A stretch of DNA of 64,000 nt, taken from contig JAKZES010000003.1 in the NCBI GenBank assembly GCA_022548915.1, positions 124,001-188,000 on the forward strand, written 5' to 3'. This DNA comes from Verrucomicrobiaceae bacterium E54. GTDB lineage: Bacteria > Verrucomicrobiota > Verrucomicrobiia > Verrucomicrobiales > Akkermansiaceae. Shown here piece after piece: positions 1 to 9,053 of this stretch; position 1 is the stretch's first letter, and every line of letters starts with the position of its first letter. Made by a program: the position numbers and the translations under genes. The notes beneath the pieces are model-generated. The model did not search any database. It was not told where the DNA came from and saw only the letters and a list, made by a program, of their open reading frames with translations.

Positions 1-47
1 TAATCCGCCGGTCCAGGCGCCCGATGACCTCGCCGGAGGCGCGGGAT

Positions 48-275
48 CTACCAGATCACTTCGACGCCCAGGCTGGGAAAAGCACGATCCCGCGTGAGGA
101 TCACCAGTCCTTCACTCAGGGCCTGGGCCGCAAGCATCCGGTCGAATGGATCGCGGTGGGGGTGTTCGATGGAAGCGGCGTCCGCGGCATTGGGCAAAGT
201 GAGGGGGAGGGGAATCCAGCCTTCCTGAACCACGGCCCGAGCGAGGCTCTGACCGTCAACACGTGAAGCAGCCAA
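48..275 (-). pseudogene. Truncated PIN-domain (VapC-like) toxin remnant
   Basis: This reading frame of 75 codons matches only the C-terminal half of a VapC-type PIN ribonuclease: the conserved stretch HRDPFDRMLAAQA is followed by a strand ending in LTRD and a terminal GVEVIW. Full VapC proteins have about 130 residues and start with a strand carrying the first catalytic aspartate (LLLDTH-type). That part is absent here. The frame begins at a TTG directly next to the tsf terminator hairpin, so the 5' half seems to have been lost there. No antitoxin gene is visible on either side within the window. It is probably inactive; a short intact protein cannot be excluded. Confidence 0.6.
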
Positions 276-309
276 GAAAAACGCCCGCTTCCGAAATGGA
301 AGCGGGCGT
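276..309 (-). terminator. Rho-independent terminator of rpsB-tsf
   Basis: A perfect 12-bp stem (281-292 paired with 298-309) with a 5-base loop lies 47 bp downstream of the tsf stop codon. Read on the minus strand it is followed by TTTTC. It probably ends the rpsB-tsf transcript. Confidence 0.8.
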
Positions 310-355
310 TCTTGGAGGTTTGGAGCGGGTGTCAGACCGAAATGTCTGACCTCCC

Positions 356-1222
356 TTATTCGCCGAGTCCGAAGCGGACGAAGCGGCGGATGACCAGTTC
401 GTCGCCGAGGGTCTTGCCGGTGGCTTCGACCAGCTTGCCGACCTTCTGGTCGGGATCCTTCACGAAGGCCTGCTCGAGGAGGCAGCTCTCGGCGAAGAAT
501 TTCCCGATCTTGCCCATGATGATTTTCTCGATGATCTCGGCGGGCTTGCCCTCTTCCTGCATCTGTCCGCGATAGACGTCCTTCTCCTTCTCGACCAGTT
601 CGGCCGGGATGTCGTCGCGCGACAGGCCCTGCGGCGCGGCGGCGGCGATGTGGAGGGTGATGTCCTTGACGAGATCCTGGAACTCCTCCTTGGCAGCGGT
701 GTCGCCCTTGTCGGCGCCGACTTCGACGAGCACGCCGACCTTGCCGCCCATGTGGATGTACTGGGCGATGGCACCACCACCTTCGAGGTCGAAGCGCTCG
801 AACTTGCGGAGCTGCATGTTCTCACCGAGTTCGATGACCTTCGATTTCACGAATTCGTCGATGGTCATGTCGCCGTGCCGGACCTGAAGGGCTTCTTCGA
901 GGGTCTTGGCATCGCTGGCAGCCAGCGCGTCGGCGATGGCGTCGACGAAGCCGACGAAGTTGTCGTTGCGCGACACGAAGTCGGTCTCGCAGTTGACCTC
1001 GACGAGGATGCCGGATTTTCCGTCCTCGGAGAGACGGGCGGTGATGATGCCCTCGGAAGCCTCGCGATCGGCCTTGCCGGCGGCTTTGGAGATGCCCTTC
1101 TTGCGGAGGTAGTCGACGGCTGCTTCCAGGTCACCGTTGGTTTCGGTGAGCGCCTTCTTGCAGTCCATCATGCCCGCGTTGGTCTTGTCGCGGAGTTCCT
1201 TGACGAGTGATGCAGTGATCAT
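356..1222 (-). CDS. tsf: Translation elongation factor Ts
   Basis: EF-Ts is the cytoplasmic guanine-nucleotide exchange factor that recycles EF-Tu-GDP to EF-Tu-GTP. The 288-residue product has the family's full length and its N-terminal UBA-like signature LRDKTNAGMMDCKKAL. The core follows, with VEVNCETDFVSRN and then IAAAAPQ. It starts at an ATG in the C-rich context CATCCCATG. The gene lies 69 bp downstream of rpsB on the same strand, the usual rpsB-tsf order, and is followed by a strong terminator. Nothing looks unusual, and this segment can be taken as chromosomal backbone. Confidence 0.97.
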   Translation of the reverse strand: MITASLVKELRDKTNAGMMDCKKALTETNGDLEAAVDYLRKKGISKAAGKADREASEGIITARLSEDGKSGILVEVNCETDFVSRNDNFVGFVDAIADALAASDAKTLEEALQVRHGDMTIDEFVKSKVIELGENMQLRKFERFDLEGGGAIAQYIHMGGKVGVLVEVGADKGDTAAKEEFQDLVKDITLHIAAAAPQGLSRDDIPAELVEKEKDVYRGQMQEEGKPAEIIEKIIMGKIGKFFAESCLLEQAFVKDPDQKVGKLVEATGKTLGDELVIRRFVRFGLGE

Positions 1223-1291
1223 GGGATGGGATGGTGAATTGGCTTCGGGAGGGGACCGCCCTTGCCAAAGGCGGGCGGTCCGGTCACCGGC

Positions 1292-1969
1292 TCAGCCCTT
1301 CTTGACGAGGACGTCGACGATGTTCTGGAGGATGATGCGGATCGAGCGGACCGAGTCGTCGTTGCCCGGGATCGGGTAGTCGACGATCGACGGGTCGGCA
1401 TTCGAATCGACGATGGCGACGATCGGGATGTTCAGGCGGCGGGCTTCGGCGACGGCGATCGACTCACGGGCGGAGTCGACGATCACCAGCGCGTCGGGCA
1501 GGCCGTCCATGCCGCGGATGCCGTTGAGGTTGCGGCGGAGCTTGTTCTTTTCGCGGGTCAGCGCGGCGAACTCCTTCTTGGAGATCGTCTTGAATTCTGG
1601 CGACTTCTCAAGGCCTTCGAGCCACTTGAGGCGCTCGATCGACTTCTTGACCGTCGACATGTTGGTCAGCATGCCGCCGAGCCAGCGATGGTTGACGTAG
1701 AATTGCTTGGTCGCCTCGGCGGCCTGCTCGACCGCCTCCTGGGCCTGGCGCTTGCAGCCGACGAAGAGGATCTTCTTGTCCTTCGAGGCGAGGCCGGAGA
1801 GGAAGTCGGTGGCCTTGTCGAGGCACTTGACCGTCTGCTCCAGGTTGATGATGTAGATCCCGCCCTTGTCCTTCATGAGGTAGGGCTTCATCTGGGGATT
1901 CCACTTCTTCGTCTGGTGACCGTAGTGGACGCCGGCGTCCACCATTTCGCTGATGAGTTCGTTGATCAT
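1292..1969 (-). CDS. rpsB: 30S ribosomal protein S2
   Basis: S2 binds the head-body hinge of the small ribosomal subunit and needs S1 for assembly. The 225-residue product shows the family hallmarks: the N-terminal AGVHYGHQTKKWNP signature, FVGCKRQAQEAV in the middle, and PDALVIVDS with IPIVAIVDSNADP near the C-terminus. It begins at an ATG preceded by CCATCCC rather than a clear Shine-Dalgarno sequence, the same context as tsf. That suggests C-rich leaders are normal in this lineage. It is the first gene of the rpsB-tsf unit. Confidence 0.97.
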   Translation of the reverse strand: MINELISEMVDAGVHYGHQTKKWNPQMKPYLMKDKGGIYIINLEQTVKCLDKATDFLSGLASKDKKILFVGCKRQAQEAVEQAAEATKQFYVNHRWLGGMLTNMSTVKKSIERLKWLEGLEKSPEFKTISKKEFAALTREKNKLRRNLNGIRGMDGLPDALVIVDSARESIAVAEARRLNIPIVAIVDSNADPSIVDYPIPGNDDSVRSIRIILQNIVDVLVKKG

Positions 1970-2207
1970 GGGATGGGGTCCCGCCTTGATTCAGGTCGGG
2001 CGATTCTTGGGAAACCCGCCGCGTGGTCGGTCCCTCCGGCTTCCCGTTGCTTGCTGGCGGCGTTTGAAGGGACGCGCGGGATAGGGACGCAGCCGACTCT
2101 TGGCAAGCCGGAAGTCGGAAAATCAGGGTGGGGAGCGCCGGCATCCTGCCGGCATCACCGGTCTTTCCGCCCGGTGTCGGAACAATGGGTCCTCCAGCGA
2201 CGGGCCG

Positions 2208-3068
2208 TCACCACCAGGCGAGGCCGTGGCGGTCCCAGAAGGCGTTCAAGTCGCCGACGCTGCCCTTGAAGACGTTGCGCTCCATCGGATGGGCCATGTT
2301 GCCGAAGTAGCGGGGGCTGCGCCAGCGGGCCGTGTCGTAGTGTTTCGCGTTCGACCGGCCGTTCTTCCAGATCACGCCACCATACTGCCACATCGCCCAG
2401 TCGCTCCAGATCCCGTACTGGTCGGTCAGGTCATCCGGGGTGAGATCCCCCGATCCCATGCTGCGCTCGGTGCCGGCGGGGCCGTAGAGGGCGATCCAGT
2501 AGGGTGCGCGACGGATGACCCGCTTCTGGGCCGGGCTCGCGCCGTTCAGTCTCGTCCGCAGGCCGGCGCTGTTCTCGAGGTAAACGACGGGAGTGACGCC
2601 CGTGCGTTGCTCGACGCGGCGGATGAAGTCGACCAGCCGGTCGGGCGTCGATTGCGTGTCGAAGTCCCCGACCAGGAGGATCTTGCGCCGCGAAATTCCG
2701 CGGGCCCGGGCGACGGCCTCAACGCGATCGACGAAGGCATCGGCCTGGGCGGTGGCCGAGGGGGACATCGTGACGAAGTGGTAGGCTCCGAGCAGCATGC
2801 CCTCGCGGTCGGCGGATTCCAGGAAGTCCGCGAACTTGGTATCGAGCTCGTTGCCCTTGGCCGAGCGGGCGATGAGGCCCAGCGCCCCGTTGCGTCGCAG
2901 GGCCGAGACATTGTTTTCGCTGTAGCGGTCGCCTCCGCGCTGGACCTCCTTCGGATCCCAGCCGGAAACATTCAGCACTGCCGGGGATTGACTGACCGAG
3001 GTGCCGCCAAAACCGCCGCACTGGCAGAGGAGGAGGGGGAGCAAGAGCAGGGCGATGATTCTCAGCAT
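2208..3068 (-). CDS. Putative GH25-type (lysozyme-like) lipoprotein
   Basis: The 286-residue product starts with a short hydrophobic signal (LLLLPLLLCQC) whose cysteines suggest lipid attachment, though the lipobox is not canonical. The mature part resembles the GH25 N-acetylmuramidase barrel. It opens with VSGWDPKEVQ, has GAYHFVT in the third strand (GH25 enzymes have a YHF-type motif here) and VVYLEN, and ends with a WAMWQYGG stretch typical of the last strand. It would then act on peptidoglycan from the periplasm or outer membrane. The gene stands alone upstream of rpsB on the same strand. Catalytic acid residues are not obvious to me, so activity is an inference. Confidence 0.6.
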   Translation of the reverse strand: MLRIIALLLLPLLLCQCGGFGGTSVSQSPAVLNVSGWDPKEVQRGGDRYSENNVSALRRNGALGLIARSAKGNELDTKFADFLESADREGMLLGAYHFVTMSPSATAQADAFVDRVEAVARARGISRRKILLVGDFDTQSTPDRLVDFIRRVEQRTGVTPVVYLENSAGLRTRLNGASPAQKRVIRRAPYWIALYGPAGTERSMGSGDLTPDDLTDQYGIWSDWAMWQYGGVIWKNGRSNAKHYDTARWRSPRYFGNMAHPMERNVFKGSVGDLNAFWDRHGLAWW

Positions 3069-3210
3069 GCTTCATCCCACCATGGCGGCGGAGCATCCGG
3101 CAAGTCCCCGGTAGCGGGGCAGGGGGGATCAAGTTCCCGTTTCGAAATTCTTGACACCCGGCCATTGGAAACGCTTTCTTCCGGCCCCGCGCCGCGTGCG
3201 GCCGGTCACA

Positions 3211-3287
<77 letters not shown>

Positions 3288-3292
3288 CTTTC

Positions 3293-3329
3293 AAGGCCCT
3301 GTAAATCCTTGGTTTACAGGGCCTTTTCT
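3293..3329 (+). terminator. tRNA-Arg terminator
   Basis: Perfect 13-bp arms (3293-3305 and 3313-3325) lie six bases after the tRNA CCA and are followed by a T-rich TTCTTT tract. It would end the tRNA transcript. Confidence 0.85.
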
Positions 3330-3560
3330 TTGCTTGGACGTCTGCGAGCACGATTCCGAGGAAGTCCACAAAGTCCGCCTGAATCTGCAAAATTGGGGAT
3401 TTTTGGGCAACTCTCGTGGCAACTGTCTAAGGTTCCCAAAATAGTCTTGGTCATCATTCGGCGGACCCCGGGCGTTAAGCGGGATCCAGGAACTGGCAGG
3501 CAATTTACGGTGGATGAACTTGGAGCTGCGAGCCCGCGATTTGTGAGGCATCCTCCGACC

Positions 3561-4043
3561 ATGTCTCGACAAGCCAAGAAGAAGCAGAACCCGAAGGACT
3601 TCCCCGAGTTCCCGGTGAAACGGGAGGTGATCTGTTCGATGTTCACTCCGCCCCTGCCCAAGAGCACTTTCTACGACCGGGTGGAGGAGGGGAAGATCAT
3701 CCGCATGGCGGAGATGCCAGGGTTCTACCTGTTAAATGCGACGCTTCACCGTCTGGGTCTACCTCTGGTGACTCAGCCTCCGGTGGAGATTGAAACGCGG
3801 AGCATTGAGGATATCGTCTGCCTAGCTTTCTCCCTGATCGACCCGAGGGTCTTCCCGGAGCCCGCGTGGCTGTTGAACTGCGAAGCGATTGACATGAAGG
3901 ATGTTGATCATGCTCGACGGATCGCAAGGCAGCATAGAGATGCCGTTGAGACCTGCGAGCCGGTGCAAGTCAAGCTGGCCTACTTCCAAGGCGTCCTCGA
4001 TGCCCGGCACGCAATCCGGAAGGAAACCGAGGGCGACGACTGA
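3561..4043 (+). CDS. Hypothetical protein, 160 aa, next to tRNA-Arg
   Basis: I do not recognise a family. The ATG at 3561 is preferred over an upstream in-frame start at 3309, because the earlier codons run through the tRNA terminator and because GAGG lies about 14 bp before 3561. The product opens with a lysine-rich stretch (RQAKKKQNPK). A region follows that could fold as a winged helix (PLPKSTFYDRVEEGKI, reminiscent of HTH_17-type 'choose this block' helices). The C-terminus is acidic. It is the first gene after the tRNA on the accessory side, where an integrase or excision-control gene would be expected, but it has no recombinase motifs. Confidence 0.5.
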   Translation: MSRQAKKKQNPKDFPEFPVKREVICSMFTPPLPKSTFYDRVEEGKIIRMAEMPGFYLLNATLHRLGLPLVTQPPVEIETRSIEDIVCLAFSLIDPRVFPEPAWLLNCEAIDMKDVDHARRIARQHRDAVETCEPVQVKLAYFQGVLDARHAIRKETEGDD

Positions 4044-4108
4044 CGCCGGCTCAAACGAGCCCCCTGTCACCTGTCGGTTCGAGACGCAATCCATTCCGCC
4101 TCGTTTAC

Positions 4109-4717
4109 TCAGCCGCTATGAGGAGCGGATTTGCGCCTCGAGAACTCCAAGCCTGTGCTGGTTGGAGCAGCCAACAGTCTTTTCTCCGCAGCCTTGGCTT
4201 CTCCATCTGACAGCTCGTAGTCGGCGCGAAAGAGACCGACAACGTGGTTCTCCAGGGCAAAGGACTCTATGGTTGAGGCGAGCGACTGCTCCAGCGCATG
4301 GGCCACGGCGGGGAGCCGTTTTGCTTTCCTTGCCGCTTGCGCAACGAGCGTGACAGCACTCGCGAGTCCCTCTTCCCAGAGGCCGTCCCGCTCCTCCATT
4401 ATGGCACTCAGCATCGCGCGATGGTTGGTGTAGTCTTTCTGGACGTAGTCCGATCTCGTCCCGTCCTCCCGGGTCTTCTTGTCACTGACGTCCCACACCT
4501 TCTTCTGGCTGCCCTTGTCCTTCCTGAAGACAATTTCGCAGCCCAACTGGTGGCGGATTCTGACGGCCATGTCGTGGGACATCTTGAGACGCTTGTTTTC
4601 GAGCTTCTCTACGGTGTCCCTTGCCAGACCAATCTGATCGGCCAGCTGCTGCTGGGTTAATCCTGCGGCCTGGCGGACTCGGCGAAGGGAGCTGGTGACT
4701 GACGGTTGGCGAGGCAT
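4109..4717 (-). CDS. XRE-family transcriptional regulator
   Basis: The 202-residue product begins with a Cro/cI-type helix-turn-helix at residues ~8-50: SLRRVRQAAGLTQQQLADQI, then a recognition helix around LARDTVEKLEN. A long helical C-terminal part of unknown type follows. The ATG at 4717 is chosen because the HTH starts right after it; upstream codons of the longer frame look non-coding. It is transcribed divergently from the HTH-primase-RepA genes, the layout of a phage or satellite repressor controlling its own and the rightward promoter. Its exact operators are not identified. Confidence 0.8.
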   Translation of the reverse strand: MPRQPSVTSSLRRVRQAAGLTQQQLADQIGLARDTVEKLENKRLKMSHDMAVRIRHQLGCEIVFRKDKGSQKKVWDVSDKKTREDGTRSDYVQKDYTNHRAMLSAIMEERDGLWEEGLASAVTLVAQAARKAKRLPAVAHALEQSLASTIESFALENHVVGLFRADYELSDGEAKAAEKRLLAAPTSTGLEFSRRKSAPHSG

Positions 4718-4856
4718 CGGCGTAGCGGAGTGGTGCGTATCAAACTGATCCCGGCAGCGAAACGGATGTAGTACCAGGGCGGCGTTGCGGATAAGGTGCG
4801 TTACGTGCTCGCAGGGACAGCTATTTCTCATGATTCCCCTCGGCGCGTCTGATCCT
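4718..4856. promoter_or_regulatory. Divergent control region between repressor and replication genes
   Basis: These 139 bp separate the minus-strand XRE gene from the plus-strand HTH-primase-RepA genes. They must hold both promoters and, by analogy with temperate-phage switches, probably repressor operators. I see no unambiguous -35/-10 pair or clear inverted-repeat operator, so the call rests on gene arrangement. Confidence 0.4.
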
Positions 4857-5063
4857 ATGAATAACCAGAGCATTGAAACGAGATTGGTGGACGCCGCCCG
4901 GATGGCGGCGATCCTGAGCGTGTCTCCCCGCACGGTCCTGTACTGGGCTGAGCGGGATGAGATTCCGGTTGCGATTCGGAAGGGCCGGGTGATTCGGTTC
5001 GACCCGGAGGAGGTCTTTGAGGCGCTACGAAACACGCCGCTTAACAGAGAGGAGGGCCAATGA
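4857..5063 (+). CDS. Small helix-turn-helix (excisionase/MerR-like) protein
   Basis: This 68-residue protein has a winged helix-turn-helix of the HTH_17/excisionase type. The helix DAARMAAILSVSPRTVLYWA is followed by a basic wing, VAIRKGRVIRFDPEEVFEAL. Such proteins act as recombination directionality factors or small regulators in phages and integrative elements. The ATG at 4857 is favoured; ATG 4830 and 4785 in the same frame would add residues unlike the family. The stop codon overlaps the start of the primase-like gene, so the two are probably co-translated. Confidence 0.7.
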   Translation: MNNQSIETRLVDAARMAAILSVSPRTVLYWAERDEIPVAIRKGRVIRFDPEEVFEALRNTPLNREEGQ

Positions 5064-6067
5064 ACCGGGAGACTGCGTTGCCCCTCACCGAGCTTCGAGG
5101 GAGCGCCGATCTGACGCGGACCCCGGAGGCCCGGATTGTCAGGGCTGCTGAACAGGACGGCGATGTTGCGTCGATCTCGCCCGAGCGCCTCGGACTGGAA
5201 GACTGCCCTCACGCAGGGGGTGGAGTGCATGACTGGCTCTTCTCCACCGCCTGTCAGCTCGTCCGCATGGGCGTGACTGACGATCAGATCGCCAAGCTAC
5301 TCACCGAATGGACGACGCACGTCAACCGGTGCATCTACGACCGCGAGGTGCAGGATGCCGTTGGCAACGCCCGGCGAATCGTCACCGGGCTGGACTCCGA
5401 GAGGGTGGGGTGGAAGCACCGCGTGCAGAAACCATCCTGGCAGGAGAAGCTCCATGCCCTTGCCAGAGCGAAGCGGGAAACCGGGATCACAAGCCTCGAT
5501 GGGCTGATTGCATCTTCTCCTTCTGCGCCACCTGAAGCCACGGACGACTTCATCGACGCGTTGTTCCCTGCTGAGAGCCTGATCTGTGCCGGAAGTGAGG
5601 TTTGGAACTGCAAGGTCTCGCCACGTGAGGAACTGCGTGGTTGCTGGGACAGCCTCCGGCACATCGTGCCATCCCCGATGAGTGCTGAAACCGGGATCAA
5701 TCTTCAGGGCGAGGTTTCAAGTCGCTGTCTGGACAACACGGGTCCTCGCCGGTTCCTCGTGCTCGAGTCTGACGAGTTGAACTTCGACGACGCCTCAGCC
5801 ATGCTGATGTGGATCGGGCGTCGGCTGCCCCTAGTTGCGGTCGTCTACAGCGGCAACAAGTCGCTCCATGGCTGGTATTACGTCGAAGGGCGGGACGAGG
5901 ACGAGATCGACCGCCTACGTTCGGAACACGAGCTGCTGTGGCTTGACCCCAATACGTTCACTGTATGTCACCCTGTTCGCACGCCGGGTGTCGTGCGCAA
6001 AGATACAGGGCGGATGCAACGCTGCCTGTGGTTCGCAGACCTCGAAGGGGAAAGGGGTTCCCAATGA
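5060..6067 (+). CDS. Primase-like replication protein (archaeo-eukaryotic primase type)
   Basis: The 335-residue product has a helical N-terminal part (~60-115) resembling the DNA-binding segments of plasmid and phage primases. A C-terminal part follows with LVLESDELNFDDA and then AVVYSGNKSLHGWYYVEG (~275-292). In archaeo-eukaryotic primases, an SGxKSxH-type strand carries the nucleotide-binding His after an acidic catalytic strand. It would synthesise primers for the mobile element. It overlaps the HTH gene upstream and the RepA gene downstream by 4 bp (ATGA), so the three form one operon. Assignment is from motif reading only. Confidence 0.65.
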   Translation: MNRETALPLTELRGSADLTRTPEARIVRAAEQDGDVASISPERLGLEDCPHAGGGVHDWLFSTACQLVRMGVTDDQIAKLLTEWTTHVNRCIYDREVQDAVGNARRIVTGLDSERVGWKHRVQKPSWQEKLHALARAKRETGITSLDGLIASSPSAPPEATDDFIDALFPAESLICAGSEVWNCKVSPREELRGCWDSLRHIVPSPMSAETGINLQGEVSSRCLDNTGPRRFLVLESDELNFDDASAMLMWIGRRLPLVAVVYSGNKSLHGWYYVEGRDEDEIDRLRSEHELLWLDPNTFTVCHPVRTPGVVRKDTGRMQRCLWFADLEGERGSQ

Positions 6068-7305
6068 GTGTGTCGCCAAGTGAAGCCCCACCAGCACCAC
6101 CGATTCGTGAGCAGCATTCCAGCAATGGAACCGCAGCATACGGGCTGCAAATGGAGCCGTCTGGGCCGCCGCAGCCACCGCCTGAACGCCTGCGTGCCAG
6201 GAAGCTTAGCGAGCTGGTGGTGCCGCGGGATCAGATCAAGGATCTCTACAAGCCGGTCCTGATCGACGGGTTCCTCCGGAAGGGTGAGATGGCCATCATC
6301 TCGGGTGGATCCAAGACCCAGAAGACCTGGCTGGCCCATGGAATGCTGGTGTCGGTGGCATCCGGGAAGCCGTTCGTGGGGCTTGAGATCTGCGGAGAGC
6401 ACCGCGTGCTGCTGGTGGATTACGAACTAGACGTCAATACGCTCACGGCCCGGCTTTCGATGTTTGCCGGGCCCGGCGACAGGTTTGAGCCGGCAGCAAC
6501 CTGGCTCGACAAGGTGGATGTGGTCTCGGTCCGAAACGAAAGGAAGGAGCGGAAGCTGGAGAGATTCGGTGCCGTCGAGGATATCCGTGCACTGCTCCAG
6601 CAGGCAGAGGACGATCATGCGTCCTATGATCTCGTCGTGATTGACTGCCTGAGCCGGGTGCCCGATGTTCTCGAAGTCCAGAGCGAGATCGACAACCACT
6701 CTCTGACCAAGACCTTGGAGCGATTTCCGGGGCTCTGCGACGAGTTCGGGTGCGGCATGGTCGTCATGCATCATACCGCGAAGGGATCGGGCGTCGGTCG
6801 AGACCTGATCGACCGGGGCAGGGGAGGCAGCGCGCTTGCTGCCGTGCCCGAGACCATCGGATCCCTGATTAAGGACGGGGGTGACGGGACGTGGCGGCAG
6901 TTCGAGTGGGTCGCACGCACCTTCAAGCCGACGCCGAGAAAGGTGATCGTTCTCGATAGCAAGAGTCATCCGGCCCGCTGGGTCGAGACCCATACGGATC
7001 CGGTTCAGCCACCGAAAGGCGGCGAGGGCGTCGGCGACAACCGTCAGGAGATCCTATCGGTGTTGCGGGATCTCGGACCCGAGGAATGGATCACTACTGC
7101 CAAGCTGCAGAAGGAGCTAAGTGACCGCATGGTGGAAATGAAAGACAACACGGTGCGCAATCACCTCAAGGGCCTGGTTGGGTCCAAGGTCGTGGAGAGT
7201 GAGCTGGCCGGGCAGAAGAACACGAAGCGTTACCGGCTAAAGGTGGGCCCCGTGGAACTACAGGTTGGCGGGGGTGCGAGCGGTGAAAAGTCGCCCGAAA
7301 TGTAA
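6064..7305 (+). CDS. RepA-like AAA ATPase (replicative helicase family)
   Basis: This 413-residue protein resembles the RecA-fold, hexameric RepA helicases of plasmids and satellites (AAA_25 type). It has a Walker A GGSKTQKTW (~78-86), DYELD after strand 2, a Walker B YDLVVIDCLSRV (~195-206) and an HHTAKG segment (~238-243) where RepA has its sensor. The C-terminal ~90 residues look like a winged helix (WITTAKLQKELSD). It starts at the ATG that overlaps the primase stop. With the primase it forms a replication pair common in phage satellites and integrative plasmids. Confidence 0.8.
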   Translation: MSVSPSEAPPAPPIREQHSSNGTAAYGLQMEPSGPPQPPPERLRARKLSELVVPRDQIKDLYKPVLIDGFLRKGEMAIISGGSKTQKTWLAHGMLVSVASGKPFVGLEICGEHRVLLVDYELDVNTLTARLSMFAGPGDRFEPAATWLDKVDVVSVRNERKERKLERFGAVEDIRALLQQAEDDHASYDLVVIDCLSRVPDVLEVQSEIDNHSLTKTLERFPGLCDEFGCGMVVMHHTAKGSGVGRDLIDRGRGGSALAAVPETIGSLIKDGGDGTWRQFEWVARTFKPTPRKVIVLDSKSHPARWVETHTDPVQPPKGGEGVGDNRQEILSVLRDLGPEEWITTAKLQKELSDRMVEMKDNTVRNHLKGLVGSKVVESELAGQKNTKRYRLKVGPVELQVGGGASGEKSPEM

Positions 7306-7317
7306 ACGGCTAGGTAA

Positions 7318-7343
7318 ACGGCACCCCGGTTCCGGGGTGCCGT
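7318..7343 (+). terminator. Perfect GC-rich inverted repeat after repA
   Basis: Arms of 12 bp (ACGGCACCCCGG and its exact complement) with a 2-base spacer lie just after the RepA stop codon. There is no T run, so it may be a factor-assisted terminator or a protein-binding palindrome rather than a classical terminator. Confidence 0.5.
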
Positions 7344-8069
7344 GGAACCCCTGAGAAATGGAGGTTTCCAGCAAATGGTAAACGGCAAGTCCCCTATAGA
7401 CACATGCTGTTTGAAATATCCATCGGCCCGGAGGCAAATAGGACGGACGGGTCTACGACCGTCCATTTGCTCCCTTCTGGGCCTATGCGCACCCGGAGGA
7501 GGAACATGGACGTTTTCGCACCAAAACCAGATTCCGGGCCCTCGGATTCACTGCGACGAGGGGGGCAGCGCTGTGAATCTTGGAATGGGTTGGTATGGGG
7601 CTCTCTCGTACGCGCTGGCCTACGCGACACCCGATCCGGTACTTGCACCCTCCCGGAGCGTTCGCGTACGTCAGAATCGATCCTCGTACGAAATACACCG
7701 CAATCTGACCCGTTCATCGGGGATCTTCCTCGTCGCCGGCTCCGTGACATCGGAATCCGGGCGAATGGTGTCAAAATGACCTGTGTAGGTTCAGCACGTA
7801 TGTTCCCGGTTTCTCGGCAAAATGTGTGTAGGACGAGCACCTACCTTCTTGTCCCGGGAATCCGAAGCTGAAGGCCCGAAAAGCTAGGTTTTTCCGGGCT
7901 TCCAGCGCCCGGAGGTGGATCTGGCGGAAGAGGCGTTGGCACGAAAGGGCCATGAGGCGGAGAAAATACGGATGATGGTGGGCTTTTGCGCGATGCCCGG
8001 ATGATCGTCGGGCAGGCGGATCCGCCGAGAGTGCAACATTAGCCGACGGATTGCCTCGGGTTTGATGAC
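7344..8069. other. Gene-poor stretch
   Basis: About 725 bp between the replication module and the first secreted-protein gene. Three overlapping open frames exist (up to 155 codons), but their predicted products are Arg/Ser/Pro-rich with no recognisable domain and no consistent start signal. I treat it as non-coding or decayed. It could hold the boundary of the 3.3-7.3 kb module. Confidence 0.4.
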
Positions 8070-9053
8070 TCATGGAGCAGCAATGAGAACGAAACGGTAG
8101 AATCGGCTCGCGGTTGCGGAGGGGTGACTCTCCGTCTTTGGCGGCCCGCTATCGATCCATTGCAATCGGTTGGCAGGTGCAGTGATGCTCGGAAGCACCC
8201 GCATCCAAGTGGTCATGTCCGGGCTGTACTCCACCGCGTAGGTGGCGCCAGGTATGCTCGCAATCTCGATCAGATGGTCGCCATTGCCCAACTTTTCATT
8301 CCGGGTGACATCAATCCCGGAGTCCGCCGCAACGGGTGGGGTCTCAGGGACCGGGAGCAAGTCGATCTTGTAGGTTGGATTGAAGTTGGGATCAAGCGAC
8401 GGACGGTAGAACTCGACAGCGAGGGTGACGGAGTCACTTGGGCCGAGGGACTGGTTGTAAAGGAGGTAGGACAGGATCTCTGGAGGCGATCCCAAGCTGG
8501 CAGTTCCTGACGCGTTGTAGACGATGACGTCGTCAGGAAGGCCATCCACGAATAGTCGTATGGCGGGGATGGGATCAGCGTTTCCGTTGGTGATGGTGAC
8601 TTTGCTGAAGAAGAGCCCGCTCTGGAGGTTGATGGCTGGAGAGGCGATGACGCCGACTTCGGTATCTGCCGCACTAATGATGGAGGCGGCTGCGGAGGCG
8701 CTGTTGTTGGTGCCGTCCGGATCGGGTTCATTGACAGCAGTCACCGCAAAGGCGACCGGAACATTTTCGGTACCACTCGCAGCACCGGCATCTGCGCGAA
8801 TTGTCAACATCAGGGAGGAAGAGGATCCGCTCTCAAGGTCTCCCACCGTCCAGACACCCCCGGAGAAGGTGCCGGCGGAGGTGCTTGTTGCGGTGATCGC
8901 GACGCCTGGAAGCATGGACGAAGTTTGGGTCAGTTCGACTCCGGTTGCATTGGTTGGACCTTTGTTTGTTATTGTCACGCGGAAGGCTTCGGACGCATCG
9001 CCGCCTGCTACTAGCGTCGGCTGAAGTATGTCTATGGATGCCTCCAGATCGCA
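8070..9053 (-). repeat. 984-bp 3' cassette, copy 1
   Basis: This region encodes the 327-residue DUF11-containing tail. It matches 10756-11739 over exactly the same length (984 bp with stop codon), with long identical DNA runs such as CCCCCGGAGAAGGTGCCGG. By eye the protein identity is well over half. Confidence 0.85.

Noticed and set aside
7342-7871. Overlapping open frames of 145-155 codons on both strands
   Set aside because: Low-complexity Arg/Ser/Pro-rich products, no start signals and no domain; probably by-products of GC-rich DNA.
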